A DNA stretch of 64,000 nt from Epiperipatus broadwayi (lineage: Eukaryota; Onychophora; Udeonychophora; Euonychophora; Peripatidae), in contig JAQFVV010000013.1 in the NCBI GenBank assembly GCA_028023455.1, positions 12,438,579 to 12,502,578 of the forward strand, given 5' to 3'. The notes under the pieces are model-generated. The model ran no database searches and had not been told where the DNA came from. It saw nothing but the letters and a program-made list of their open reading frames with translations. Below, piece after piece: positions 1 through 12,284 of the stretch (position 1 is its first letter; each line of letters begins with the position of its first letter). Made by a program: the position numbers and the translations under genes.

Positions 1-619
1 AGATTTTTTTTATCATAATTCTGATGCTTCTTTTAAAGATAATTTTTGGGTGACTTTCTTAGTTGTTGCCATTTTATCTAATAAAAGAATATTAGGTGGT
101 ATGATAGCAAAGTTTAATCTTTTTCCAGAACAGAAATTTCAACATTTGTTAAATGTTTAAAACTAAGATTTTTAATAGTGAATCTGGTAGTTGTTTGATG
201 CAGTATGACTTTTGATCCATGTTAGTTTACAAGTTTTTTCTTTTGACATTCTTTTATTTTTCTATGTAATTTAAAATATTATATTTTTACTGCTTTATCT
301 CTTGTGAAGACTTTGTTAATAAGTTTATTATTTAGAAAGTGACTTATATTACCAATGGAATGCAAGATTTGATGCTTGAAAAAACTTTGAACTTACTTTA
401 TGAGAATTTTCTCAAATCTCTGGGAGCAAATTGGAGATTGTAGTTGCAACCCTTAGGAACTGTTCCTTTAGATTTACATTTACATGAGAAAGTTAATTGA
501 TTTTCTATTTTGGCCAGTTTCAGACATAATTTTTCAGAATGTCTAAAGATTTACATAGTATCAGGTCCATAACAAATACTTAGTGTTTTTCTAAAGCTTT
601 GTGCTAATAAAATTGTAGT
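1..619. other. AT-rich stretch with no recognised feature
   Basis: I see no open frame of useful length, no convincing splice-flanked exon and no repeat I can match elsewhere in the window. It is probably intronic or intergenic DNA upstream of the exon at 6911. Confidence 0.5.
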
Positions 620-988
620 ATTGATTATATGTTGGACTATTTCCATCATCTAACATTAAATGTTGAATATCTTTAGAAAAATTTTAAACTTCATTTAAAC
701 TCTCCATATACATTCAACTGTTTTATTCAGATTAGTGTATAATACAACATTTTGAGTAATATCATTCTCCTCTATTCTTCAAGTGTTTCTGGTTTGGCTA
801 GTGAAAGTTCTATCATGAGAATTAAACTGGATATTTAAATTCATTAATATTGAATTTAAAGTAACACTTTAACCAAGCTATTCTGTGAAAAGCAACATTT
901 CAGTAGAAATTTCCTATACTTATCTAAAAGAGACCTCCTGACTTCTTCACTTTTTTCTTAAGAACAAGATTAATTAGTGGATTCCATG
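620..988 (+). mobile_element. MITE family A, copy 1 (right end missing)
   Basis: The left end carries the motif TGTTGGACTATTTCCATCAT followed by a segment ending near TACATTCAACTG, shared with copies at about 3140 and 9827. The interior (from about 730 to 985) also aligns by eye with the interior of the copy at 9827-10270, including the stretch around TTCCTATACTTATC and GATTAATTAGTGG. The inverted right end present in the 9827 copy is absent after about 988, so this copy is truncated. No coding capacity; a non-autonomous element. Confidence 0.6.
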
Positions 989-1445
989 CAATATGTTTTA
1001 TCACACTAGGTTTTATTAGGGGTTATTTACTATTATAATGTGAGCAGCTTCTTCAAATTTTTTTATTTGTATTTTTTCCTATATATACAATATTTTTGAT
1101 TTTCCCACAGTTTGCTACTTTAAATATATGTTTTCTCTTTTCTAACCATCAGTTTATGCTTTTTCAATTGCTTTTCAATAGGGTATCTTGGTCTCACCAA
1201 TATATATCCTGCCACATTCATATAGTATCCCATAAATACAGTTTTTGTTTTTCAGCATTTCAACTTTAGATTTTGTAGATGTTAGATTCTTCATAGTGTG
1301 GTATAGTTTTAGTCCAGTATACAATTAATATTATTTTTTGATAATTTAGTTATATTTTAAAATTTGTATAAAAAATATCATAGCAATTAAAGAATAAATC
1401 ATTATTGATGAAATGTGTAGCATTATGTGCTGAGTTATATATATA

Positions 1446-1752
1446 TGTCAACAGATGGCTTTCTACCAAAAACTCCGTCAAGCATTTGTTTACATAAACG
1501 TCAGAGCATGCATTCACTATCTCTAACTTTAATTCCACTTTCAGATCATGATTTCAAGCTATTTGCTATCATCAGTGAAAGACAGGAATTTCAGAAACTG
1601 TTTCTGAAATTCCTGTCTTTCACTGACGATAGCAAATAGCTTGAAATCATGATCTGAAAGCTGAATTAAAGTTAGAGATAGTGAATGCATGTTCTGACGT
1701 TTATGTAAACAAACGCTTGATGGAGTTTTTAGTAGAACGCCATCTGTTGACA
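1446..1752. mobile_element. Palindromic MITE, near-perfect 150-bp inverted repeat, TA-flanked
   Basis: The left arm starts TGTCAACAGATGG and the right arm ends CCATCTGTTGACA. The two arms are reverse complements over their whole length with scattered mismatches, meeting at a 3-nt centre (CTG at 1598-1600). The dinucleotide TA flanks both ends (1444-1445 and 1753-1754), which fits the TA target duplication of Tc1/mariner-type transposons. The opposite-strand reading frames here translate to nearly the same peptide only because the DNA is a palindrome; they are not genes. Family assignment to mariner is inferred from the TA flanks and size alone. Confidence 0.8.
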
Positions 1753-1754
1753 TA

Positions 1755-3139
1755 AATACAAGCGTTAGCAAGTTTTTAACTTGTTTTTTGTATTTCATAT
1801 ATATATTACTAAACAGGCATCAAGTTATAAAATGTATCATAATTGTATAGTTTAAATAATATATGTTTATATGTTCAAATGTATTTATTTATTATAGCTC
1901 TAAAAAAAACTGTATTCAATCAAAATTGAAAAAAAGTTTTATCAAGTAAAAAATAAATTATTTCATTATAAAAAGTGTATAAAGAAAGGAATATTTATTT
2001 GTGAATCAATGATCAGAACAAATTAGACACAATGACCATTTTTAAATACTGCAATTGCTTTTGTTTTAGTATGAGTTACTTACTGAACTTGCAATGATTT
2101 TTTTTTAGTGGCTTCCGATGTTCTCTTCTTAGTGATGTTCTTTTTCAAATATTCTTAAAGATTTTGGATACTAGTCAATAAACTTTAATAACTATGTACC
2201 CTCAACTACAATTATTTATTTTAGTATAAAAATAGTGTTTAATGTTCAGTTTTCTGATGTCTATCAAGATAGAAGTCGCAATAAATTATAAAAGGCAAAG
2301 ATTAAATAATTACAAAATTATAGTTTTAGAAGGAACTTTATTCAAGGAAACTAATCAAAGAATACGACAATAAGTATTTTCAATAGCATTCAGTGAATTA
2401 CACTATTAGTAAACACGTGTACAATAAAACAGAAAATATATCTCACTAGTAGTTAGAGAACTGATTGGACAAGTGACCAAGAGGTTGCGAAAATGTCTGA
2501 TGGAATGATTTTAAAAAAATAAATCATAAATTTAATCTTTGCCTTTTTGACCAAATAATGGCTTCTTCTGATTATACGATTAATGCTAATGCATATATAT
2601 GATAATGTTAGTAGAAAAGAAAAAGAAGGAAGCCCTATCAGAAGGAGGCAATTTAATTAGGCTACGAATTTTAAATATAAAATTCATATCTGAAATTGTT
2701 TCACTTGTTAAGATGACAAGCCATATATCAAAATGGAAGTCTAAATTGCAGGACTTTCTGTAAAAGATTTAGATAATTTCCTAATTGTCTTGTACAACAT
2801 CAGGAATGGTAGCTATGATAGCTAATGAGATGTAGTAATGCATTATTTAAAGTTGTAAGATTCAAAATCTTAGTAATTTACCAAGCTGCAGTTATAGCAA
2901 ATTATGAAAATAAAGCTTGAAATCTATATGTTAATAATAATAAAAAATTTATAAAAGCTCTATAAATCCAATAAAGAAAATTTAGCTCTAATATTCAGTT
3001 TCTTTTGACTATTGATAATGTATTCAACTATTTTAAAATATCTTTTTAAAAGATGAAATAAAATCATATCCACGTACAGAAAAGGATGATCATATGTCTT
3101 TATCAAGTTTTACCTTGATGTTTTTGTTATAATAAACTA
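1755..3139. other. AT-rich stretch with no recognised feature
   Basis: No exon, RNA gene or repeat recognised. Only short open frames on either strand. Confidence 0.45.
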
Positions 3140-3372
3140 TAGATAACTAATTGTATTTATATATTGGATTATTTCCATCATTTAATATAAGTACTGAATG
3201 TCTTTAGAAAAATTTAACTTTAAATATTCCAAATATATTCAACTGTTAGTATTAGATTACAGGTTAATAACTGTTAAATATATTTGGAATATTTAAATAA
3301 AATTAACTTTTTATTAAGACATTCATTACTTACTTTAGATGATGGAAATAGTTAAATATACAACTAAAACAC
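3140..3372. mobile_element. MITE family A, copy 2 (short, both ends present)
   Basis: Left end reads GGATTATTTCCATCATTTAA and the right end is its inverted counterpart TAGATGATGGAAATAG, extending outward to TACAACTAAAAC. The inner part of the terminal repeat (AATATTCCAAATATATTCAA and its complement) is also present in both orientations. The copy is only about 230 bp because the long interior seen at 9827-10270 is missing, leaving little more than the two terminal repeats. It lies next to a LINE 3' end that begins at about 3408. Confidence 0.65.
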
Positions 3373-3407
3373 CATCACCACAAATCTTCAGTACAACACT
3401 GATGTGT

Positions 3408-3693
3408 TGTGATATATTGTGGCTTCTCCTTAAACGAAGTCAAGAATATCTCAGCAATTATGCCCAGACAAACCTGTTAACCACTTCATTTTCCATTCAC
3501 CACTCTAAATTTTCCCATAATCTGCTCCATCCCATTTCCACAACATAATCTTTGTCAACTCTATAACATTTATATCTAAATCCCCGTTATCTTTTCCCAA
3601 ACCCAGCATAAAAACCAATAATTCACTTTCTGTATAATCACTTTTTTCATATTTATTCTTACCATAACTTCATTATATGTACCCTTTCTGTAC
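3408..3693 (-). mobile_element. Fragment of LINE family 1 (3' end, 5'-truncated)
   Basis: Read on the minus strand this matches the last 280 bp of the LINE copies at 12 and 16.7 kb. It has the ACAGAAAGGGTACATATAAT segment, the C-terminal codons of the ORF, the stretch around CTTGACTTCGTTTAAGGAG and an ATATATCACAACACATCA-like tail. It is severely 5'-truncated, as is usual for target-primed reverse transcription products. The plus-strand frame across it is a shadow. Confidence 0.75.
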
Positions 3694-6600
3694 AGTAGGG
3701 CCACCTACCTCTCTCATATTGAACTAAACAACTAATTAAACAATAATTCTATTTTTTAATATCATTTATTGTTGATCACAATTTATTGTGATTTAAAAGT
3801 TTTCTTTTATTTGGGAAAGGATTATCTAAAAGACTATTAGTAAACAAGTTTAAAAAGTTACACATATTCATAATATTTGGAGTAAATTGTTATTATGATT
3901 AACAGTTCTACATTCTTTTCAATTCTGTAAAAGTTTAGTGATTTGAGTAGTAATGTGTAAAATCTGATTATAAAAATAATGGGTGTATTTATAATATTAT
4001 AAGCTAAGGTCAACTTGTAATAAGTATATTTCTCCAATATGACTTCCTATATTTTTTTTTTTTTTCATTAATTGATAATGTGAAAACCCAATTTCTATCA
4101 CTAACATAAGTAGATTAACCTTAATCAGAATATCTCTAATTTGAATATTCCTATTATCCAAACAAAATTACAAAGTATTGTTTTAATTTACTATTTTAAT
4201 TATTATTATACAAAACATTAAAATGTAAAGTATATTCTGTATTTTAAGTTGATATATTATTGGTAAAAAATGCTCCCATGATTTTCTGACTAAATTGCTA
4301 ACAAAATTAAATTTATACAGATTAATACAAAAACATTTCGATATAATATACACAAAACTTAGTAAATACAAAACTATAGATGGCAAAATGAATTTCTAAA
4401 CTCAATTTTGGCATACCACAACTATCTACCAGCACAACAATTCAGATTATTACTATTTTTTTGAATTTCATGAACAACCTTCACTCTTCAGGTGAGTTTA
4501 AGGTGTCCATCACCTGATTCAACATACCTATATTGATATCTTGGGTTTTTTTTTTCATTATTTTACACTCACACAATGAGTTTCTATTCATTTTTAACAA
4601 TATGTGGAAAAGTGAATAATTGTTGCATTGCATAAATATTTTCAAATTTTTTGAGTTTTTATCAGTGTATTTGTCTTTTCAACTTCATTATATCTTCACA
4701 ATCTATCAATCAGTAATCAACAAATATTAGTTTATAATGAGATGAGGGAGTTTTATTGTTGAAATCTGAAAAATTGACAAATCTAAAAAAAACTGAAACC
4801 AAAAATTTGGGATTAATCGTAACTTACCTGTAGTCTAATAAGGTAATGGCAAGAAAAAAAGATTGACTTTTCAAATGTCAAAAATCTCCACCCTTTGTCC
4901 CCTCAAACGTTTTATTTCAGATTTTCTTTTGAAAAGCATTCTTGGGTTTGATTTACAATCTCCAAAATTTTACAATGAAAAGTATTTTAACAACAGAAAA
5001 TTGATTTCCAGCTAGAGATAGAAAATCTTTACGAGTGTTTCTCAAAGTGAAATAAGTTGAAAAGATATCATTAAAATAAAGTTCTCTGCAGTAAATGAAC
5101 CAAAAATTCATATAATAATAAAGCATTTCCAGCAACTATATTTTAATTTTCTATTTCTATTTAAAACATTTTAATTGTGTTGGATATAATGTTATTGGAC
5201 TTGTTTTGTGGAGATCCCACAGAAAGTACTGCTTCACATATCAAGGCTGAATTCAAAGAGCTACTTATAGTTTCTGATACAATAAAAACACAATAAGTTA
5301 AATCATATATTAATTATCCCATTGTATGATTATATACAATAAACAAAATACTTGATTTACAGATTATATGAGGATAAAAGAGATGATTGCTGAAAGTTAT
5401 TACTGTTTATGTAAAATATTGTTGATAATGCACTGTACTGATCTTATAAAAGCAAGTTTATTGTAACACTGCTAGAAGATTGCATATTAAGCTGGTCATC
5501 CATTAGCATTTGAGTGGATTAGATGTATGTGTTAAGACAACTTTATGAAAATCATATAAATAATGTTTTTTTTTTACAGAAGATTCCATGAATGCTTGGT
5601 CTAATTACTATAATAGATTTATAATAATAGACTTATAAGAATTAGTAATCATAATTTAAGAAGGCCATCTCATTTCATTTCTATGAGGCTATAGAAAATT
5701 ATGATTATTAGAAATAATATTCTATCTGCTAATTAGAGCTGATAATATTGACTGTGTCATGATGCAATTATACAAAAAAAAAGAATCACTTTTGTCACTA
5801 TTAAAAAACTATATAAAATTTTATTTTATGGTATTGGTAATGTAGATTTTATAATACTGATCCTAGCTTGTAATAATCATATTCTGAGGATGACCTCTTG
5901 TTCCAATGTTGAAATGTAGTCAGGGCTGGTCAATAGAGTTGGAAAAACATCAAACTTTGGGCACTGATTATATTTAATTGAAGAGAGAGTCAACAGTTTC
6001 ATTGTTTCACAGCTAGATATTTTTCACTGTGAATTGAATATAATAATTGCTGACTTCTGTTTTACAATAGCCATTTACTTCACTACTATAACACTGCAAA
6101 TAATCTCATTACTAACACTGATGCATTGTCTCTACATTGTTTCCAGAACTGTATTTGTTTCGTAGACATGGAGCATAATTTATTATTTCACTTTTAGAAG
6201 GCTTTGTGAAGAGTTGATCACTGACAGTGATGATACTTCTGTTGATTAGATTTTGTGATTGAAAAAAGCCTGTTTTGTTAATTGTTCCATTGTTAGAAGT
6301 TTTATGCATGGATGATTACTAATGGAGTGAATTTATGGTTGATGAATTAGTAATGATTAATTCCATGTAATTTTCTACAAGAAAGAATGTCTGTTGTACA
6401 ATTCTTTCTTAGCCAGAATTTAATATTAATGATCAAAATAACCATAGATTAATTATCATTATTATCTTATTTAATAATGAAAATAATTGTATCCTTTAAA
6501 ACATGGCTGTGCTTTAAGTTCTCTGTAAAAATACAAGTTGCACGACATGTCTTTAAACTACTACGACCAAGTGATAACATTTTATAGCCATAAATTATTG

Positions 6601-6910
6601 ATGAATTCTATATGGTTTAGAACAATGATAAAGTAGTTTGTTATTTTCAATTCTCAAACATCATATGACCTCTTAATTGACAAATTATTCAACTATTTTA
6701 TTGTTTTGAGAATTATTTTCTATTATTTGCCATATTTTTAACACAACGTATTCTAAATTATCAATATATAGAGTAGCATCATAAATTTTAACTGAATCCT
6801 CTTATATAATTAAGAAACTATAATATAAAGTGTTAGTCTATTAATAGAATGTTTTTGGCTACATTAGATCATAACCCAGTATATATGTTTCTTTTATTTA
6901 TTTTCTGCAG
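3694..6910. other. Presumed intron or intergenic DNA, nothing recognised
   Basis: AT-rich sequence with homopolymer runs (for example T runs near 4050 and 5565). I find no exon-like frame with good splice sites and no repeat that recurs in the window. If the gene at 6911 has upstream exons nearby they are too short for me to identify. Confidence 0.4.
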
Positions 6911-7061
6911 CAATAGTAAATTTCCTTAGCAAAGCTTACTTTAAATACTATCCATTAATCACCATGGAATATGAGCAATGTGTGGGCAATGAAAATGAGC
7001 CGATCACCTTTGGAAGATTTACTGCTAGAAAGAAAGGCGGTGATATGTTGCTTAGAGGAAG
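6911..7061 (+). CDS. Penultimate coding exon of an unidentified protein-coding gene
   Basis: A 151-bp exon is bounded by a TTTTCTGCAG acceptor (AG at 6909-6910) and a consensus donor AG|GTAAGT at 7062. The frame opens with the last two bases of a split codon and encodes 49 residues, including the pieces KAYFKYYPLITMEYEQC and GRFTARKKGGDMLLRG. It ends two bases into a codon. Base composition is clearly less AT-biased than the flanks. An alternative acceptor TTCCTTAG lies at 6928-6929. The exon joins in phase to 25866-25986. I do not recognise the protein family. The in-frame ATG at 6964 could in principle be a start, but the open frame extends upstream to the acceptor, so an internal exon is more likely. 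Confidence 0.7.
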
Positions 7062-9826
7062 GTAAGTAATTGGTTTTATTTTGCTTATTTTTATATTTAA
7101 TTTATTATCATAAAATGGAAATAAATATAATCCATTTGTGTTATTTTTGCATATAAATACATAAAATCAAAACAGATTATACAATAACGAATATTTGCAT
7201 TATTTATTATAAAAAGCTTCTTTTGTATGTTTTATTACCCACCTCAGTATAGCACATATGCTATTGTGGATGTATGTATAATGATCTATAAGCATTCACA
7301 ATAATATATGTACTATACTAAAGAAGGCAATAAAACGTTGCTGCAATAAGATTTTTATGCATTAGAGAAAACAATATTTATTGTCATAAATCCTTTTTCT
7401 GTTTTATTCATTTATTTAAATTTGTCGTCTGTATGTATTAGGAAAAAAACTTCCAATGAATCTAATATATATTAATACTATTCAGCTCAAATTACTAAAT
7501 TATGTTAATATATAAGGTATATGAACACACACTTTCACACGACTCACCACTCTCCACACTATCTCATAACACTGATACACTTGAACATATATATGTTGAA
7601 AAGATAAATAAACTTAAGTTTTATATTAAAGCTTGTGGGAGGGGGGTGGGCAGATACAGTGAATTTCCATATTAAATGAAAGTGAGTAATGCAATTTTTT
7701 CATATACAAAATCAATTATGTGATTATTAATTTATAATTACATAATCTTAATTAATAATGAATTAGAGACATTTCAGTTGATAATAGAAGATAATTATTG
7801 CCTTAACTTAATACTAATTTTAATTCTAAGTGGTTCCATGGTTTCTAATTGAAAATAGTAATACTTATTTTCATATAATTTTCATAGCAGACTCAAAAAA
7901 ATTTCATTCATTCCCATATTCAATAAACCTGTTTACAATCAAGTTCTAAAACTCTATTGTAAATCTTTTCTACATCTCTAAAAGCCATAGATGTTTGCAT
8001 AAATTCTTAAACATTTCTGCATGAAATATAAATAAGGATATTATCTATACAATAACATTAATCACTTAATTCCTCAGCTTACACAAATGATAAAACAAGA
8101 ATAGCTCTCTATTTTAGTACCATCTATTATAAGCAAGTACTCAGTCAATACCAGATAAGTTTTAGCCTGGTTTCTGAATTTTTTCTTTATCAGTGAAGCT
8201 TGAGATTAAAATCTGGAGTAATGCATGTACGCATCTAACAATGAGCCCTTTAAATTCATTTTATCTATATATTTTTTATCCAAATTTGTTTTTTAATTAT
8301 TTTTCCTAGAATTATAAAAACAATCTTTTACAGACTGCATATCCAAATGTTACCATTGTTTGCCAAGATCATGCATTGTATTCACTATTATTATAATTTC
8401 AAATCTTTTATATTTCATAATAATTATCTTAGCAATAATTATATTCTAAGATATGAAAATACATTCAGAAATAATACTAATTTTAATACATAAAACATTC
8501 TGGATAAATGCAAACTCTTAGCATGTTTCAATATACTATAAATCCAGACAAGAATTTTCTGTAAACAATTACAGATTAAAATTAGAAAAACGAAAATCAG
8601 GCAAACTTTTAAGCTCCCACAAATAATCACATGAAGCATATCATAACAAAGACTTATATACAGAGGACAATTTAAATAATAGGAAGTTTATACATTTATT
8701 TGCTCTGATAATATATGCTAATTTTACATTTTTTTATGCATAAAATTACTTGAAATTATATAGGCCTTTAAGAATATTCTTTAAATACCATATGATAATA
8801 CTATAGTGGCTTTTAAAAAAATCAGAATTTATATTTAAACACTACTTCTGATCTCCATGATGGTCTATCTTGACCACTAGTCATAATCATAAGATGTCAT
8901 TGGAATTTCTTTAAAATGTTATATTTTTAGTCTTTCAGGTTCAACAATGTCTGATACATTGCGGTGATGATGATGATCATTTAGTTTATCTGATGATTAT
9001 CCTCTTTTACTATCAATTCTTCTGAACATTATTCAATCTTGCAATAAATTATAGTTTCATAATATGATGAAAAAATAAGTCAATTTTATTTGTACTTCAA
9101 AACAAAGTTCAGGTATAATATGGTAAAGTCCACATCTGTTATTTTCAATCTTTAATATACTTTTTACTATATAGCATATAATCCTAACTTACACAATATT
9201 TTCAAGATCAAACTATTTATATTACTCCAATTAAATCATTTATTATAATCTTGAATAATTAATAGATGCAAATGCATGTTAAAAGCTGCTTTATCCATAT
9301 TTTTTAAATATATATATATATATTGAACTGGAATAAGATTTTTTGAATTTCGGATTAACAGTCTGATGATCCATAAAAAAAGATAGTTGCTGGATAAAAA
9401 ATGTAATAGACACAAAATTTCAGAGGTATTAAATGCAAGTCCAAAAATTTTTCACTGATGATGATCACAAGTCAAAACTTAGCTTGGAATTATAAACAGA
9501 ACAGAATTGGATAGGAATTTAATGAGTGCTATACCATCTAGCAATAGCTGGCAAAACTGGAGTAATGTTACTCCTGACAAATACATTGGTAAAACAATTT
9601 GTATATTAATTAATAATTTAAAGATAGAAATTCTCTGTGTATTTTTATGATATAATAAAGCAAATAAACCAAGCATTTCAAGCTGAAATTATATCATCTA
9701 ATAAATATATTTTACCTGAAAACTTCAAATCAAAAGTGAACTGCTTTTTATTTGGTATTCAAGTTTTTTTAAAAAAATCAAATAAACTTTTTAAACAATG
9801 TTTTCCGGAAGGTTTGTGATGAACGT
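7062..9826. other. First part of an 18.8-kb intron; mostly unrecognised
   Basis: AT-rich intronic sequence. The only repeat I can relate to others is at about 7530-7600 (ACTGATACAC ... AAAAGATAAAT), which resembles the arms of the inverted repeat near 35.2 kb and looks like a degraded copy of the same family. A short (TA)n run lies at about 9307-9322. The frames at 8439 and 9479 are not convincing genes. Confidence 0.45.
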
Positions 9827-10270
9827 GTTTTAGTTGTATTTATATGTTGGACTATTTCCATCATCTAATATGTGTATTGAATGTCTTTAGAAAATTTAAC
9901 TTTATTTAAATATTCCAAATACATTCAATTGTTAGTAATAGCACACAGGTTAGTATATGCACAACGTTTAGAGAGTTATTATTCTCCCCTTTCTTCGGGT
10001 ATTGCTGGCCTGAACAGTGATAGTATTAGCATGGAAATCGAAACTGGTCACTTAGATTCCTTGAGTAATGATTTTTAAGAAAACGCTCTAATCAATAAGA
10101 AATTTCATATACTTATCAATGAGATTCCTCTTGATTTTTCCATTTTTTTTCTAAGAGCGAAGCTGATTAGTGGGTATTTGGAATATTTAAATAAAGTTAA
10201 ATTTTTCTAAAGACATTCAATATTCATATTAGATGATGGAATTAGTCCAACATATAAATACAACGTTTTA
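9827..10270. mobile_element. MITE family A, copy 3 (complete, about 90-bp terminal inverted repeats)
   Basis: The most complete member. The left end (GTTGTATTTATATGTTGGAC, then CCATCATCTAATATG and AATATTCCAAATACATTCAA) is mirrored at the right end, which reads inward from CAACATATAAATACAAC. The terminal repeats are about 90 bp and the interior about 240 bp. The frame across 9881-10078 is open but I see no transposase motif, so the element is non-autonomous. Superfamily not assigned; the exact ends and target duplication are uncertain because the flanks are AT-rich. Confidence 0.75.
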
Positions 10271-10857
10271 AATATTCTCATAATTAAATAAGATTCACGG
10301 TTTGTAATGTCTTATATATATAAAATTATCATTAAATTTCTATTCATTTAAATCATCTATAAACCTTTGAATATTTTTAATTTAAAAAATATGTGCTTAA
10401 ATACCAGAATGTGTACAATTTATTTATTTCATAGTTCTTAATAATTCTTATTCTGTGGAAATTTAAAAAAAAAAAAAAGATTCATGAAATGTAGTTAATG
10501 GTCTCACATCTTTTTTATTTTAGAAAATGCTATCATAATAAATTTAAGGGAATAAACTTATTACATTTACTTTTTTTTTTTAATTAATAAAATTTTCAAA
10601 AACTTTTTCAAACTCAATTCATAATAAGTTTAATTAAGCAACTTTCTAAATTAAAAAAGAAAATAATAGTTTTTAACCAATCAGATTTTTTAAAAAATAA
10701 GTATGATACAAATGGCAACAGATAATAAATTAAAAATTGTTTTGAATTAAAAAAGTTTGTAATATTTAGTTATATGATGGATTATTTTCAATATCTAATT
10801 GAACTATTTTTAAAACTATGTTTTTTTTTCCAAAAACATTTAACATCAGCCTGGTTT

Positions 10858-10989
10858 GTTTAGAACAGAGTTCCTCAACCCTTTTCCTCTGTGGATCCAC
10901 TTAGAGTCCAGAAAAAATTTCCACAAACTGGTAACAAAATTAAATAAATTATTTATTTTATCAGTGACATTATTGGTCATATGAGAGAT
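10858..10989 (+). mobile_element. Left part of a hAT-like element with 8-bp flanking duplication GTTTAGAA
   Basis: The sequence CAGAGTTCCTCAACC begins at 10866, directly after GTTTAGAA (10858-10865). This is the style of end seen in hAT transposons (CAGNG...CTCAA). The matching right end, TTGAGAAATCCTG, ends at 25372 and is followed by the identical octamer GTTTAGAA (25373-25380). The part visible here is only about 125 bp; it is cut off by the 5' end of a LINE copy at about 10990. The interior of the hAT element was evidently invaded by other elements. Confidence 0.65.
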
Positions 10990-11497
10990 TGATAAAGAAA
11001 TTAACAGTTTTCATATAATAAATATGATGTAGTTAGAATTATATGGAAAGGAGTTGCAGTAGCAAAGTTAACATATGGTAATGATGCATTATATGTTAGT
11101 AAAGAGGTATTAAATTACTTAGAAAAAGTTCAAAGGGAAGTAGGATGACATGCATTGGATGCAGATGTATGGACAGCAAGAGAGGCAATTCAAGGAGAAA
11201 TGGGGTGGTCAAGTTTTCATATGAAAGATGCAAAAAGTAAAATGAAAATGTTTGGTAGATTGCAGTTTATGGATAATAAAAGAATAGCTAAAATAGTATT
11301 TAATTGAGTTATGAGTAAAGGGCAGGTAACAAGATTGGTGAGAAAGGTAATGCAGTATGCAAAATATTTGGATAAAAAATTTATATCAGTATATTTGTAC
11401 AAAAGATGGGATGATTGTATTAAGAGAATTGTTGAGTGTTGTAGTAGTAAGGAATGAGATAAAAGAATAGATTTATTAATAAAGAATAGGGAGTTAG

Positions 11498-11605
11498 TCT
11501 TGCGTTGTTAGCCAAGAGGTATCGCAGCTGCCATGCAAGCAAGTAGTTGGTTGCAGACGGTTGTGGGTTCACGTCCCGGCCGATGCTATGACACATGGAA
11601 AAAAA
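11498..11605 (+). mobile_element. tRNA-derived SINE inserted in LINE copy 1
   Basis: A 108-bp GC-richer insert carries a pol III type A-box-like element (TAGCCAAGAGG, about 11509) and a B-box-like element (GGTTCACGTCCC, 11566-11577), then a short A-run at its 3' end. It is flanked by the 13-bp direct repeat AATAGGGAGTTAG (11485-11497) and AATAGGGAATTAG (11606-11618), one mismatch apart. The uninterrupted site is visible in copy 2 near 16200 (GTAGGGAGTTAGAGAGATGG). Target duplication, A-tail and pol III boxes together indicate LINE-mobilised tRNA-like SINE insertion. The parent tRNA is not assigned. Confidence 0.75.
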
Positions 11606-11980
11606 AATAGGGAATTAGATAGATGGAGAAATAGTATGGAAAGTAAAAAGAGTTTAAATATATATCGAAATAAACAGAATATTAGGTGTGAGTTAATATA
11701 TGATAATAGTAAGGAAAGTAGTTTATTATTTAAGGCTCGAACAGGATCTTTAGCTACAAGAGAATATACATGTAAATGGAAAGAAATGGGTGATTTATTT
11801 TGTAAATTATGTAAAGAAGGAATAAAAAATATTAGGCATTTGTTAATTGAATGTAAATGCTTGAAAACAGAAAGGGCACATATAATGAAGTTATGGGAAA
11901 ATAAATATGAAAAAAGTGATTATACAGAAAGTAGATTATTGGTTTTTATGCTAGGTTTAGAAAAAGATAAGGGGGATTAG
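11561..11980 (+). pseudogene. ORF2 C-terminal fragment with zinc knuckle (LINE copy 1)
   Basis: The frame is open for 139 codons, but its first 20 or so codons come from the SINE and are not part of the retrotransposon protein. From about 11618 it matches copy 2: RWRNSMESKK, then LLFKARTGSLATREYTCKW, then the C-x2-C-x8-H-x4-C knuckle and KTERAHIMKLW. The reverse transcriptase domain is upstream of the truncation and absent. A pseudogene fragment. Confidence 0.75.
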
Positions 11981-12284
11981 ATATAAAGGCTGTAGAGTTG
12001 ACAAAGATTATGTTGTAGAAATGGGATGGAGCAGAATATGGGAAAAAATAGACTGGGGAATGTAAAATTAAGTAGCTAACAAGTTTTTCTTGGTATAATT
12101 GCTGAGAGATTCTTGACTTCATTTAAGGAGTAGCTACAGTACATCAGATCACATCACATAATATATTTCATACCATAGATTATATATTGGTAGAAAAAGA
12201 GGGAATAAATAAAATAAAAAAAATTAAGGTGTTTGATAATGAAAAAAAGTATGCACTAGTGATCATAACTTCCTTGTAATTGAA

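Larger units (their letters stand above)
10990..12160 (+). mobile_element. LINE family 1, copy 1 (5'-truncated, contains a SINE)
   Basis: It begins abruptly at ATTGATAAAGAAATTAACAG, which corresponds to position about 15699 in copy 2. It continues through the C-terminal half of ORF2 to the 3' tail ACATCAGATCACATCACATA (12141-12160). The reading frame has in-frame stops and is interrupted by a SINE at 11498-11605. Downstream of the SINE an open frame (11561-11980) includes the zinc-knuckle-like segment CKLCKEGIKNIRHLLIECKC, of C-x2-C-x8-H-x4-C form, seen at the C terminus of several non-LTR ORF2 proteins. Not active. Confidence 0.85.

Noticed and set aside
1427-1798. Two opposite-strand frames encoding almost the same 60-residue peptide
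   Set aside because: They overlap a DNA palindrome, so identical translation on both strands is automatic; no codon bias or homology supports a gene.
11498-11605. SINE region considered as a functional tRNA gene
   Set aside because: Flanking target duplications and an A-rich end show it is an inserted SINE, and the acceptor arms do not pair well.
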